Shown here piece after piece: positions 52,853-61,688 of a stretch of 64,000 nt of DNA. The translations under genes and the position numbers were made by a program. The stretch covers positions 1,674,001-1,738,000 of the forward strand of contig NZ_JAMGSI010000001.1 in the NCBI RefSeq assembly GCF_023516715.1, read 5' to 3'. The notes below the pieces were generated by a model. It saw only the letters and a list, made by a program, of their open reading frames with translations. It was not told the origin of the DNA and did no database searches. Positions within the stretch are counted from its first letter, which is position 1. Each line of letters begins with the position of its first letter. Source of the stretch: Akkermansia massiliensis. Lineage in GTDB: Bacteria > Verrucomicrobiota > Verrucomicrobiia > Verrucomicrobiales > Akkermansiaceae.

Positions 52853-53192
52853 CCCCTTAAACACCCCGTCGCTACCTCCGGAGTCCGGGCGGAAGGTTAC
52901 TCCCCCCGGTCATGTAAAGCAAGCCCCGGCCCTGCCTTGAAAAAGACCCCTGAAACAGAGGGCGGGAGCCCATAGAACGCGGCAGAAGGAAAGTTTTCCG
53001 GTACCTTGCATCTTCCACTTCCTCCTGGCGCAGCCTCCTGAGTCCTCCGGGGCCAGCCACTCCGGCATCAAGGGAGAGGAGTTGCAGGCAAAAGAAAAAG
53101 CGCATCAGACACGGGAGAAGAAGCAGTTTTCCATACGATTTCCCCCTTCCAGCGATGGCATGCTGCTCGCATCATGCCTCCCGCGCCGTACT
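52853..53192. other. intergenic region between the serine hydrolase and trmO
   Basis: 340 bp on which I see no supported gene, RNA or terminator. Short frames on either strand lack ribosome-binding sites. The promoter of the serine hydrolase must lie here but is not obvious. Confidence 0.4.
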
Positions 53193-53870
53193 TCACCCAG
53201 CTTTGATTTCATGAAGGGCCAGCACCAGCAGCCGGCTGCCTTCCACCCTGAATTTCACCTCCCAGCCGGAAAACAGGAGGCCGTAAACCCGTTCCGGATC
53301 GTCCTGGTACTGCGGGCGCGGATCCAAGGCCAGCGTATCCGCCAGCGCTTTCCGTTCCTCCGGGGTCATGGTGCAGCCAAGAGCGGCGGGGATTTCCACG
53401 TCCAGCCGTTCATAGGGAACAGCCGTAAATCCTTCCGAAGCCTCCGGAATGCAGTCCGCCAGCGGAACATATGGCTTGATGTCCAGAATGGGCGTGCCGT
53501 CCACCAGATCCACGCCGGAAAGGTGCAGCACCGGGCCATCCTGCGGGTGCAGTTCCACCTTTTCCAGCCTGACGGCGGACAGGCCGATGGGGTTGGGACG
53601 GAACGGCGCGCGCGTGGCGAACACGCCCATGCGCACGTTGCCCCCCAGCCGCGGAGGCCGGACCGTAGGGCTCCATCCCTCGTTTACGCTTTCACTGAAT
53701 ACCCAGATCAGCCACAGGTGGGAAAACCCTTCCAGGCCGCGGACGGCATCCGGATGACGGAACGGCGGCTCAAATACCAGCCGCGCACGCGCACCCGGAA
53801 CCAGCCCGCTCTGGCGCGGTACGCCGAACTTGTCCGGATAACACGTGCTGACGCGGGCGACAGGATGCAA
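53193..53870 (-). CDS. trmO: tRNA (adenine(37)-N6)-methyltransferase TrmO
   Basis: 225 residues. SAM-dependent methylation of N6-threonylcarbamoyladenosine at position 37 of certain tRNAs. Seen: KFGVPRQSGLVP, GLEGFSHLWLIWVF, FATRAPFRPNPIGLSAVRLE and GTPILDIKPYVPLAD, all standard for the YaeB/TrmO family. The C-terminal domain is present. The only plausible start is TTG 53870: upstream codons run to a stop with no ATG or GTG, and the first internal Met is too late. An AT-rich palindromic stretch (53877-53902) precedes it. Confidence 0.9.
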   Translation of the reverse strand: MHPVARVSTCYPDKFGVPRQSGLVPGARARLVFEPPFRHPDAVRGLEGFSHLWLIWVFSESVNEGWSPTVRPPRLGGNVRMGVFATRAPFRPNPIGLSAVRLEKVELHPQDGPVLHLSGVDLVDGTPILDIKPYVPLADCIPEASEGFTAVPYERLDVEIPAALGCTMTPEERKALADTLALDPRPQYQDDPERVYGLLFSGWEVKFRVEGSRLLVLALHEIKAG

Positions 53871-53933
53871 GCGGCAGTTAATAGCTAATAGTTAATAATT
53901 AACAGTCTCCGGTCTTTCTGCGTTACGCTTTCG

Positions 53934-55208
53934 TCAGAAGCAGTGGAGCTGTTCTCCGAGCACTACGGCTTCCACCTTCCCTTTCAGGGTTTTGCCCAGG
54001 AAAGGGGTGTTCCGGGCGCGGCTGCGGAGCGTTTCATCCGTGACGGGCGTTTCACCCTCCGGGTCAAACACCACCAGATTGGCCGGAGCGCCTTCTTCCA
54101 AAGAAACGGGAGCCAGCCCCATGAGCCTGCGGGGAGCGTCACTGCAGGCGCGCGCCACCGTCTGCCAGGACATTTTCCCGGGTTCCACTAGATACTGGTA
54201 AATGGCGGGCAGGAACGTATCCAGCGCAATCATGCCCTGCGGCGCGACGACGAAGTCCTGAAGCTTGGAGAACGGCGTGCAGGGCGTGTGGTCGGAGACG
54301 ATGCAGTCAATGGTGCCGTCATTCACCGCGGCGATCAGGGCGTCCACGTCCGACTGCCCGCGCAGGGGCGGGAGCGTCTTGTAGTTGGTATCGTAGCGGC
54401 CCACGTCTTCATGCGTGAAGAGAAGGTGGTGGAGCGCCGTTTCCGCGCTCAGCCCGGCGGTCACCGGTTTGCAGCGGCGCAGGATGTCCACGCTGCCGGC
54501 GGTGGAAACGGTCTGGACGTGCAGGGAGTTGCCCGTCTCCACGGAAAGGCGGATGATGGTTTCCATGCCTATTTCCTCCGCGCAGGAGGGAGAGCCCGTC
54601 AGCCCCAGGCGGTAGGAGGTGGTGCCCGGGTGCATGGTGGCCTTGGCCGTCAGGGACGGCACGTCCCCCCGCAGGGCGAAGGTGAGGTTCAGGTTGCTGG
54701 CGTACTGCATGGCGCGGTACAGCAGCAGCATGTTGTCCGGCGTGCGGTCCCCGTCCGTGATGAAGCGCACGCCCTTGGCGCGCAGGGAGTCATAGGAGGC
54801 CTGCTCTTCCCCGCCGTCCCCCTTGGTCAGGCAGCCGGAGGGGATGACCTCCACCAGCGCGTCCGTGCGGCATATTTCCATGAACGTGGTGATCTGGGCG
54901 GCATTGTCCATCACGGGATCGGTATCCGGCATGGCCATCAGGCCGGTCACGCCGCCATGCAGGGCCGCCGCGGTAGCCGTGGCCACGCGCTCCTTGTCTT
55001 CCCGTCCGGGCTGGCACAGGTGGGCGTGAAGGTCAAACAGGCCGGGCAGAACCAGCTTTCCGGAGGCGTCTAGCACCTTTTCTGCGGCATCCTCCGGGAG
55101 CGTCCCGGCGGGGGCCTTTGCGGCGATTACCCCTCCGGAAACCAGAAGATCCACCGGAGCGGAACCGTCCGCCGTCCGGGCATTGCGAATAAGTACGGAA
55201 GTTTTCAT
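53934..55208 (-). CDS. pyrC: dihydroorotase
   Basis: 424 residues from ATG 55208, 7 bp after pyrB. Cyclises carbamoyl-aspartate to dihydroorotate. Seen: GLFDLHAHLCQPGREDKE (metal-binding HxH), GGVTGLMAMPDTDPVMD, and VSDHTPC (catalytic Asp) in a type-I amidohydrolase arrangement. The metal histidines are present, so this looks active rather than the inactive PyrC' partner. Last gene of the purE-pyrR-pyrB-pyrC operon. Confidence 0.92.
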   Translation of the reverse strand: MKTSVLIRNARTADGSAPVDLLVSGGVIAAKAPAGTLPEDAAEKVLDASGKLVLPGLFDLHAHLCQPGREDKERVATATAAALHGGVTGLMAMPDTDPVMDNAAQITTFMEICRTDALVEVIPSGCLTKGDGGEEQASYDSLRAKGVRFITDGDRTPDNMLLLYRAMQYASNLNLTFALRGDVPSLTAKATMHPGTTSYRLGLTGSPSCAEEIGMETIIRLSVETGNSLHVQTVSTAGSVDILRRCKPVTAGLSAETALHHLLFTHEDVGRYDTNYKTLPPLRGQSDVDALIAAVNDGTIDCIVSDHTPCTPFSKLQDFVVAPQGMIALDTFLPAIYQYLVEPGKMSWQTVARACSDAPRRLMGLAPVSLEEGAPANLVVFDPEGETPVTDETLRSRARNTPFLGKTLKGKVEAVVLGEQLHCF

Positions 55209-55214
55209 GAGCAA

Positions 55215-56141
55215 TCAGTGCTGGGTTTGCGGGGTGAGATGGTAAAGGATGGACATGCGGCAGGCGATGCCGTTTTCCACCTGCCGGTTGATCAGGCAGC
55301 GCTCATAATCCATCGCCAGGTCGCAGATTTCCACGCCGCGGTTGACTGGGCCGGGGTGCATGATATACAGGCCTTCATCTGAAATGCGCTTCAGGCGTTC
55401 TTCCGTGACGCCGTAAATCTTGTTGTATTCCCGGGCGCTGGGGAAGAAGGGGGCGTCCTGCCGCTCCTTCTGCACGCGCAGCAGGTAAATCACGTCCGGC
55501 TTCCAGGCGAACGCCTCGTTGAAATCGGAAAAGCGCGGGATGCCGGAGTGCTCCGTGCGCGGCACCAGGGAGCCCGGCCCCAGGTAGGCCACTTCCATCC
55601 CCAGCCTCTTCATCAGCAGGGAAGTGGAGCGGGCCACGCGGGAATGCAGGATGTCCCCCACGATGAGCACGCGCTTGCCCCTTACCTCCGGAAACACCTC
55701 CCGGATGGTGAAGGAGTCCAGCAGCGCCTGGGAGGGATGGGCATGGGCCCCGTCCCCGGCGTTGATCACGCTGGCGCAGGTATGGCGCGCAATCACATTC
55801 GGCAGGCCGCTGTTGTAATGGCGCACGATCACGTAATCCACCTTCATGGCCTGGAGCGTGGCGATCGTGTCCTGCACGGATTCCCCCTTCACCACGGAAG
55901 AGGTGGACACCGTGAAGTTGGTCACGTCCGCGGACAGGCGTTCCGCCGCCACCTCAAAGGAGGAGCGGGTGCGGGTGCTGGGCTCATAAAAAAGCGTCAA
56001 AACGGACTTCCCTTTCAGGGCAGGCACCTTTTTGACGCTTTTGGTGAAGAGCTCCTTCATCGGACCGGCCGAATCCAGCAGCGTATGAATTTCCTCGTCA
56101 GTCAACGAGGAGATGTTGAGAAGGTCCTTGCGGGGATTCAT
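55215..56141 (-). CDS. pyrB: aspartate carbamoyltransferase catalytic subunit
   Basis: 308 residues. Condenses carbamoyl phosphate and aspartate in pyrimidine synthesis. Seen: LFYEPSTRTRSSFEVAAERL (carbamoyl-phosphate loop), NAGDGAHAHPSQALLDSFTI and IMHPGPVNRGVEI. No pyrI regulatory subunit is present, which fits control by the neighbouring PyrR or a PyrB-PyrC complex. Confidence 0.95.
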   Translation of the reverse strand: MNPRKDLLNISSLTDEEIHTLLDSAGPMKELFTKSVKKVPALKGKSVLTLFYEPSTRTRSSFEVAAERLSADVTNFTVSTSSVVKGESVQDTIATLQAMKVDYVIVRHYNSGLPNVIARHTCASVINAGDGAHAHPSQALLDSFTIREVFPEVRGKRVLIVGDILHSRVARSTSLLMKRLGMEVAYLGPGSLVPRTEHSGIPRFSDFNEAFAWKPDVIYLLRVQKERQDAPFFPSAREYNKIYGVTEERLKRISDEGLYIMHPGPVNRGVEICDLAMDYERCLINRQVENGIACRMSILYHLTPQTQH

Positions 56142-56169
56142 GGAAAACGGGTAATGGATTGAAAAGTGT

Positions 56170-56706
56170 CTAGTGGGAGGAGATGATTACGCGGTCCTCG
56201 CCGTCGGCCTCCTTCATGCTCACGATGACCTTGGCTCCGGCGTGGTCCAGCACATGGCCCGTGTAATCCGGCTGGATGGGCACTTCCCGCCCTCCGCGGT
56301 CAATCAGGCACGCCAGTTCAATGCGGGCCGGGCGGCCGTAGTCGAAGAGGGCGTTCAGGGCCGCGCGCACGGTGCGGCCCGTGTAGAGGACGTCGTCCAC
56401 CAGCACCACCCTCATGTCATCCGTGGAAAACGGCAGGTTGGAGGAACGGAGGGAGGGGCGGGCCTCCAGCTTGAAAATGTCATCCCGGTACAGGGAAATG
56501 TCAATGGCGCCGTACTGGGCTTCCACGCCCAGCTCCTTCACCTTGTCCACCAGCCTCCGGGCGATGACGTCCCCCTGGCTGAGCAGGCCGACGATGGCGA
56601 GCGGTTCCCCGGGAAAGCGGGCCACGATGCCGTGGGCCATGCGCTCCAGCGCACGGGAAATCCCCGGGCCGTCCAACACGATTTCCTGTGACGGAGGAGG
56701 AGTCAT
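56170..56706 (-). CDS. pyrR: PyrR, pyrimidine operon regulator / uracil phosphoribosyltransferase
   Basis: 178 residues. PRPP-binding motif VVLVDDVLYTGRTVRAALNAL (about residues 100-120). N-terminal ISRALERMAHGIV and C-terminal LACLIDRGGREVPIQPDYTG match PyrR. In other bacteria PyrR binds pyr mRNA to cause attenuation and also has weak UPRTase activity. Here no PyrR-type attenuator could be seen in the short gaps of the operon. Confidence 0.93.
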   Translation of the reverse strand: MTPPPSQEIVLDGPGISRALERMAHGIVARFPGEPLAIVGLLSQGDVIARRLVDKVKELGVEAQYGAIDISLYRDDIFKLEARPSLRSSNLPFSTDDMRVVLVDDVLYTGRTVRAALNALFDYGRPARIELACLIDRGGREVPIQPDYTGHVLDHAGAKVIVSMKEADGEDRVIISSH

Positions 56707-56727
56707 CTGATGGGAAAGGAGTGAACG

Positions 56728-57138
56728 TTACAGGCCGGCCAGCTTCAGGATGCGGTGGGCGGCCATGGCGGCATTGACGGGGGTCTTCTTGTGCAGGCCC
56801 ACCGTGGTGCAGGGCACTCCGCCCGGGCACTGGGCGATCGCCAGCAGGGCGTCAATGCCGTTCAGGGGGCCTCCGGGAACGGGCACGCCGATGACCGGAA
56901 GGGAGCAGCTCATCACCACCACGCCGGGAAGGGCGGCGGACAGCCCGGCCACAGCCAGAATGACGGCCTTTTCCCCGCTGGCTTCCAGCTCACCCAGGAA
57001 CTTGACCAGCTCCGGGAGGTCGCGGTGGGCGGACAGGACGGTTTCTTCATACGGAACATTCTCCTGCGCAAAATACTCGCGGGCGGGTTCCATAAAGGGC
57101 TTATCATTCGGGCTGCCGTAGATGACGATGACTTTCAT
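56728..57138 (-). CDS. purE: PurE, N5-carboxyaminoimidazole ribonucleotide mutase
   Basis: 136 residues, slightly shorter than most PurE (about 160). IYGSPNDKPFMEPA contains the substrate-binding G-S-x-x-D pattern, and ETVLSAHRDLPEL and GLSAALPGVV follow. GVPVPGGPLNGIDALLAIAQCPGGVPCTTVG is typical of the family. It is a purine enzyme heading a pyrimidine operon with only 21 bp to pyrR, so both nucleotide pathways may be co-controlled. ATG 57138 is confirmed by the promoter upstream. Confidence 0.9.
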   Translation of the reverse strand: MKVIVIYGSPNDKPFMEPAREYFAQENVPYEETVLSAHRDLPELVKFLGELEASGEKAVILAVAGLSAALPGVVVMSCSLPVIGVPVPGGPLNGIDALLAIAQCPGGVPCTTVGLHKKTPVNAAMAAHRILKLAGL

Positions 57139-57167
57139 GGCTGTGTGTGCGGTTGTGAAACTTGCAG

Positions 57168-57197
57168 ATTATGGCCCCAAGCCCCCTGCCCTGGCAA
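57168..57197 (-). promoter_or_regulatory. promoter of the purE-pyrRBC operon
   Basis: On the minus strand TTGCCA (57197-57192), an 18-nt spacer and CATAAT (57173-57168), about 30 bp before the purE ATG. A T8 run just upstream (minus-strand side of 57211-57218), preceded by a GC-rich stretch, may terminate transcription coming from the paralogue array. Confidence 0.55.
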
Positions 57198-57305
57198 GAC
57201 TTAACCTTCAAAAAAAACGGCGGGGGCCGCGGGCGTGAAGGATGCCCGGACGGAGGCGCAAAAACTCCGGAACGGCCTCACCGGGCACACGCCTTTTCCC
57301 CCATT

Positions 57306-57956
57306 TCACCCATCTCTTTCATGGTCTGCCTGTGAAACCGCCTCTTCCCCTGTTCCGCGTCTCCACTGCCCGGAGCTTCCGGAAGGGTCTCCCGCATCCT
57401 CCGGAATAACCGCCTTGCCTGACTCAAGGTCCTTTTTCCACTGGTAAAGGCGCTTCAAAAGGTCAGGGGCGCTTTCCCCCTCCCTCTTCATCGTCCCACG
57501 GTCCAGCCAGTCAATCAACGCATTCATGGAGCGGCCCAAATCATATTGATGGTCAAACCGTTCCCTGGCCTCGTCCAGACTGGCCATGAGATTCTGCACA
57601 ACGGATATGTCTTTCCGGGAAAAATCTCCCTTCCAGTATTCATCCACCATCTTCAGGACGTCAATATACGACTCCCGGAAATCAGGCGGACATTCCGCCT
57701 CAAACCGTTCCGGCATGAGGTCAAACATGCTTTTACTCCTGTCACCGGACGGAGTTCCCCGTTCCAGGGAAATAATTTCACAGCACAATTCAAGCATGAC
57801 ACGGTACTTGAGGATAGCCGCGCGGGCTTTCCTGAACTGCTGCACTTCCAAATCCACATTCGGCATGAGCGGTTCCACAACGTCCTGTCCGCTCAATACG
57901 CCACAACCGCATCCCCATGCCATACCCGCCAGGGAAAACCATTTGAATAATTTCAT
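57306..57956 (-). CDS. secreted QDVA-family paralogue 1
   Basis: 216 residues from ATG 57956 (an ATG at 58025 overlaps the previous stop and would add 23 residues before the signal peptide). Signal sequence WFSLAGMAWGCGCGVLSG, then mature start QDVVEPLMPNVDLEV. Family motifs present: AECPPDFRESY in the middle and WKKDLESGKAVIPED near the C-terminus. A Gly/Ser/Arg-rich tail is unique to this copy. Seven such genes lie in tandem. The helical, secreted products are unknown to me; envelope or extracellular location is inferred. Confidence 0.68.
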   Translation of the reverse strand: MKLFKWFSLAGMAWGCGCGVLSGQDVVEPLMPNVDLEVQQFRKARAAILKYRVMLELCCEIISLERGTPSGDRSKSMFDLMPERFEAECPPDFRESYIDVLKMVDEYWKGDFSRKDISVVQNLMASLDEARERFDHQYDLGRSMNALIDWLDRGTMKREGESAPDLLKRLYQWKKDLESGKAVIPEDAGDPSGSSGQWRRGTGEEAVSQADHERDG

Positions 57957-58021
57957 CGCCTTTTCAGCGGTGAAAACCTTTTTTCTTTCCCGCACCGGAA
58001 ACAGCAACAAGCCCAGCCTTC

Positions 58022-58624
58022 TCATCCTTCCTTCCTCTCTTGGGATATAAACTCCACAGGAACAGCCAGTTTCCCGGACTCCAAATCCTTCTTCAACCGG
58101 AGCAAATCCTTCAGGAATATTTCAGGGGCATCATTCCTTTTCCCGGTCTCCAACCGCTTATCAAGCCATTCATTGGACAAATAAATCGCTCGTTCTATTC
58201 CATACCGCTCATCCAGGCGTTTCATCACAGCCTCTATCGCAGCACATTCCTTTTTCCCTTGCGGCGTCTCCATCCATTCGGGATTTTCATTCAACGCGGC
58301 TTTTATTTTTTCCACATGCTCCATCCATTCTTTCCGGAACATCTCCGGACACCCGGCTGAAATATTTTCAGGAAGCAGATTCAGCAGCCGCTTGCAAAGC
58401 AGCCCCGCATTAACATTTCCCTTAATATCAGATTCCAGGATGGCAATCCGCCCGCACAAGGTCCAGAAAAACATGTACCTGGCAACGGCGGCACGTTCCC
58501 GGGCAAATTCCGGCGTCTGCCGGTACCTGTCCACATTCGGCATGGAGGGTGACGCCACATCCTGCCCCTGCGCCATTCCCAGGCAGCAGCCCGCCAAGCC
58601 TGCGGCTAAAATCAGCTTGATCAT
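58022..58624 (-). CDS. secreted QDVA-family paralogue 2
   Basis: 200 residues from ATG 58624. Signal peptide LILAAGLAGCCLGMAQG, mature start QDVASPSMPNVDRY. Then ARERAAVARYMFFWTLCGRIAILES, central AGCPEMFRKEW and C-terminal RLKKDLESGKLAVPVEF. The stop overlaps a possible upstream start of paralogue 1 (ATGA). It is the closest in sequence to paralogue 1, suggesting a recent duplication. Confidence 0.7.
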   Translation of the reverse strand: MIKLILAAGLAGCCLGMAQGQDVASPSMPNVDRYRQTPEFARERAAVARYMFFWTLCGRIAILESDIKGNVNAGLLCKRLLNLLPENISAGCPEMFRKEWMEHVEKIKAALNENPEWMETPQGKKECAAIEAVMKRLDERYGIERAIYLSNEWLDKRLETGKRNDAPEIFLKDLLRLKKDLESGKLAVPVEFISQERKEG

Positions 58625-58662
58625 TAGTTGATAAGAGCATCTGCCGGGGATAAAGTCCATCC

Positions 58663-59295
58663 TTATTCCTCCTTCTCCCCACACTTTTTCTCCGGAGAGA
58701 CAGCCCCTTCTTTTTCCGGAGGAGGAAGACTGCGTTCCACATCCTCCATCTGCTCCATCAGGGCCGTGATGAGCGCTTCCCGGTCTGTGGCCGCTTTCAT
58801 CTGCCTTCTGAGCTCCCGGTCCACCTGCTGAAACCTTTCGGAAAGCGGATACCGGGAAACGACGGGAAGCAGCAATTCATTGCATGCCTTAACATAAACG
58901 CCGTACTCCCGGATCAATTCCTTTCCCGCCAGCTTCTCTTTTTCCATACGCTGAAGAAAGGCCTTGCTCATGGCATCCACCAGCCAAAACACCTTGCGGT
59001 AATCCGGGGGACATTCCTCCACCAGTCTGACGGGAACGGCTATGTACGATTCCAAAAAAGCGCGGTGCACGCCCTCCATCGGCATCCGGTCCAGCAGCGG
59101 CGCCCTTTTCTCCAGATACAGCATGCTCCACATCATGAGCCGGATAATGGCGTCCCGGTCCCTGAACAGTTTTTCCTCCGCACTCTGCGCCTCCCGCACG
59201 GACGGTTCCTGCGTAAAAGCAACATCCTGCCCCCGCACCATTCCCAGCCAGCATGCCCATGCCAGAACTGCACAGAAAACTACATTCAGCATCAT
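58663..59295 (-). CDS. secreted QDVA-family paralogue 3
   Basis: 210 residues. Signal peptide MLNVVFCAVLAWACWLGMVRG, mature start QDVAFTQEPSVREAQ, where the MPNVD part has diverged. The central motif EECPPDYRKVF is retained. The C-terminal LESGK motif is replaced by a Pro/Glu/Lys-rich end (LPPPEKEGAVSPEKK). Its ATG overlaps the TGA of paralogue 4 (ATGA), so these two were translationally coupled. Most divergent member that is still intact. Confidence 0.66.
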   Translation of the reverse strand: MMLNVVFCAVLAWACWLGMVRGQDVAFTQEPSVREAQSAEEKLFRDRDAIIRLMMWSMLYLEKRAPLLDRMPMEGVHRAFLESYIAVPVRLVEECPPDYRKVFWLVDAMSKAFLQRMEKEKLAGKELIREYGVYVKACNELLLPVVSRYPLSERFQQVDRELRRQMKAATDREALITALMEQMEDVERSLPPPEKEGAVSPEKKCGEKEE

Positions 59296-59915
59296 CTTAT
59301 CAATCCGGTTTCTTCTTCCATTCCTTCATTTTCCCCTGGAATTTTCAGCTTTCCGGCAATCAGGTCGTCCTTCATTCGTTGAAGCGCCTTCATGCGCTCC
59401 TCCCTGTTCAATCCTATCACCTTGCTTTCCAGCATCCGGAAAAAAAGAGAACTGCGTTCCCTCAAACGGTATTTTTCCATCATGGGAGCATTCATTTCAT
59501 TGCATCGGTTGCAATATTACTTAAAAACCTTGTCGAATTGTTCATCATCCATTTTTTCCGTCTTCATCCTGTCCAGCAGTCTGGCGGATTCTTCCCTGCA
59601 CGCCTCAAAGGTTTTCCGGTAATCAGGCGGGCACAACTCCAGCATCCGGGGAGGCGGCGCAGAGTTCATGCGAACAATCATGGCGGCCACGATTTCCCGT
59701 GTCTCCCGGCCTTTCATCTCCAGCCTTATCATCGTTCCCAGAACGCATCCCAGCATTTCCACCCGGTCAATGGCTTGCTGATACCGTTCCAGGGCCTTCC
59801 CTTCCTCCGTCTCCAAATCCACGTTCGCCATGGAAGGCGCCGCCACATCCTGGGACATGGCGGGGAACGCCGTCAGGAATGCAGAAACCACCACCCGCCG
59901 GAACAGACTTAACAT
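59292..59915 (-). pseudogene. secreted QDVA-family paralogue 4, interrupted by a stop codon
   Basis: One continuous frame of 208 codons with a single TAA at 59519-59517. The first part has signal peptide VVVSAFLTAFPAM, mature start QDVAAPSMANVDLETEEG and LCPPDYRKTF. After the stop the same frame continues with family-like sequence to MKDDLIAGKLKIPGEN. A single base change would restore it. Readthrough cannot be excluded. The downstream part has an ATG at 59495 that could restart translation. Confidence 0.75.
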
Positions 59916-60081
59916 GAAACCACGTTACAGGAGCCCTTCACATGCGGTCAACATTATTCTCCCTGTCCGCTACTGCGGAAAACCAGACAGGCAGGTCCGC
60001 AGCAACCACAGCAAACGCCCTGAAGGCAACGAGGGGGGCTGCCCGGTAAAAACTGCTCTTCCTCCTCTCGCCGCCCAGCTT

Positions 60082-60690
60082 CTATCCCTCCTGCTTCTGC
60101 ATGATTTCCGCAGGAATAACCACTTCTCCGGATTCCAGCTTTTCCTTGATTCCTTTAAGACGTTTGAGCATTTCCTTTTTGCCGGCGCCATCCTCCATCT
60201 CCAGGGCAGAAATACCCGCCTTCTTCATCATCCAACCCATCACCGGCTGTATCGCCTCCTGCACCATGTATTTTTCCATCAGCAGGCGTACGTCTTCCCA
60301 CGCACCCATCTCCAAGTCTCCGGGAACGGCTCCAGACTCCTCCATCTTTTTCTCACACGTATCCTTCCATTGCCGTACTGCGCATCTGAAATCTTCCGGA
60401 CACCGGGCAAGCGCGTTCATGGGAATGAACTCCCAAAAATGTTTTATTCTCTTTTGCAGATCCATTTTCTCCGCAGGATCCTCTTCCAGCATTAAAATCA
60501 TCTGATTCAAAACCAGTACAACCATAAAACCGCATATGGCGGCACGCTCCTCCTGAATTTTTTTCCCGGTCTCGGAATCCAAATCAACGACAGGCATTCC
60601 CGGTGAAGCAATATCCTGAGCACGGGAGAAAAGAGGGAACGCCCCGCATAATAATAAAACAATCAATAAAAAGCGACTCATGCCAGCCAT
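60082..60690 (-). CDS. secreted QDVA-family paralogue 5
   Basis: 202 residues from ATG 60690 (ATG 60681 also possible). Signal peptide FLLIVLLLCGAFPLFSRA, mature start QDIASPGMPVVDLDSETG, middle LARCPEDFRCAVRQW, C-terminus IKEKLESGEVVIPAEIM. Follows the family plan closely. A gap of about 165 bp separates it from paralogue 4, so it may have its own promoter. Confidence 0.7.
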   Translation of the reverse strand: MAGMSRFLLIVLLLCGAFPLFSRAQDIASPGMPVVDLDSETGKKIQEERAAICGFMVVLVLNQMILMLEEDPAEKMDLQKRIKHFWEFIPMNALARCPEDFRCAVRQWKDTCEKKMEESGAVPGDLEMGAWEDVRLLMEKYMVQEAIQPVMGWMMKKAGISALEMEDGAGKKEMLKRLKGIKEKLESGEVVIPAEIMQKQEG

Positions 60691-60882
60691 ATTCACAGCA
60701 TACCACGGGACCGTCCGCGGGCAATAAGTTTTCCGCCATTCCGTGCCGGGGCCGCTTCTTTTCCCATTCATGGACCTTCCCGCACAGCCGCCCATACGCC
60801 GGATGCCGTGGATTCCGGGCATCCGCCGCAACAGGCTTGCCCTTTCTTCCGGAAAAACGCCGGAGCGGAACAACTACCGGAC

Positions 60883-61452
60883 TTATTCCTCCACCGTCTC
60901 CGGCATGACGAGGCGCCCTGAACGGACATGATCGCGAAATTGCTTGAACGCTTGGGCAAACGAGTCCTGGTCCATGTTGCCGCGGGCGTTGACTTCCCGC
61001 TCCATCCAGTTCAAGGCCTGGCGGCACATGTCCTCCATGCCGTATTCCGCCAGAAAGGCCAGAACCTCCGGGTCTTCCGGATTAAACGGCTCGGACTGCA
61101 AATCCCTTTTTCCGTCCGCCGCCTCTTTCAGAGCCTGAACCCTGGCATTCATCAGCTTTTGGAGCTTTTGCGGGCATTCCTTCAATTCCTGTTCAGGAAA
61201 AGCCGCCAGTATCAGGGGATAAAGGTCCTTTTCCCTGAATACCTCGCCCTGGTTTTCCACGACCGGCAGGAGAACGGCTAAATAAAGCAGCACGAAGAAT
61301 TTGCGGATAGTCGCCTTCTCCGCCGCCAGCTTCTGCCCGGAAGGCGTTTCCAAATCCACATTCGGCATTCCGGGCGCCCCGACATCCTGGGCGGCACCGG
61401 ACAGCGCAAACAGCACGGGGCACAGCAATAAAAAGTTCAGGGGCATTCTCAT
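60883..61452 (-). CDS. secreted QDVA-family paralogue 6
   Basis: 189 residues. Signal peptide LNFLLLCPVLFALSGAA, mature start QDVGAPGMPNVDLETPSG, the best version of the consensus. Middle motif KECPQKLQKLM is altered; the C-terminus FRDHVRSGRLVMPETVEE keeps the (S/A)GK/R-x-x-(V/I/M)P pattern. Hydrophobic helix FFVLLYLAVLLPVV follows the N-terminal motif, as in the other copies. Confidence 0.7.
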   Translation of the reverse strand: MRMPLNFLLLCPVLFALSGAAQDVGAPGMPNVDLETPSGQKLAAEKATIRKFFVLLYLAVLLPVVENQGEVFREKDLYPLILAAFPEQELKECPQKLQKLMNARVQALKEAADGKRDLQSEPFNPEDPEVLAFLAEYGMEDMCRQALNWMEREVNARGNMDQDSFAQAFKQFRDHVRSGRLVMPETVEE

Positions 61453-61688
61453 GGTTCACTTTTGGACAGCGGGGCTTCCCGATCGTTCGAAATCTGCGGT
61501 AATCCCTTGTTCCTTTAATATTTTACGTTTCCGGGACGTCTTCACCGGGAAAACTTAAAACCTCCACGTTGCGGAATGGGAGCCGCGGAAAGCAATCCAT
61601 CCCTTCCACGGCTTTCCGCACGTTCGCTCCACCAGGGGCAGATTCCGCCACCGGGCAGGAGGTAAAACGGAAGATAACGGCTTTCTTC

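Noticed and set aside
53877..53902. AT-rich palindromic stretch before trmO
   Set aside because: Short and low complexity; no second copy or flanking duplication to support a mobile element or operator.
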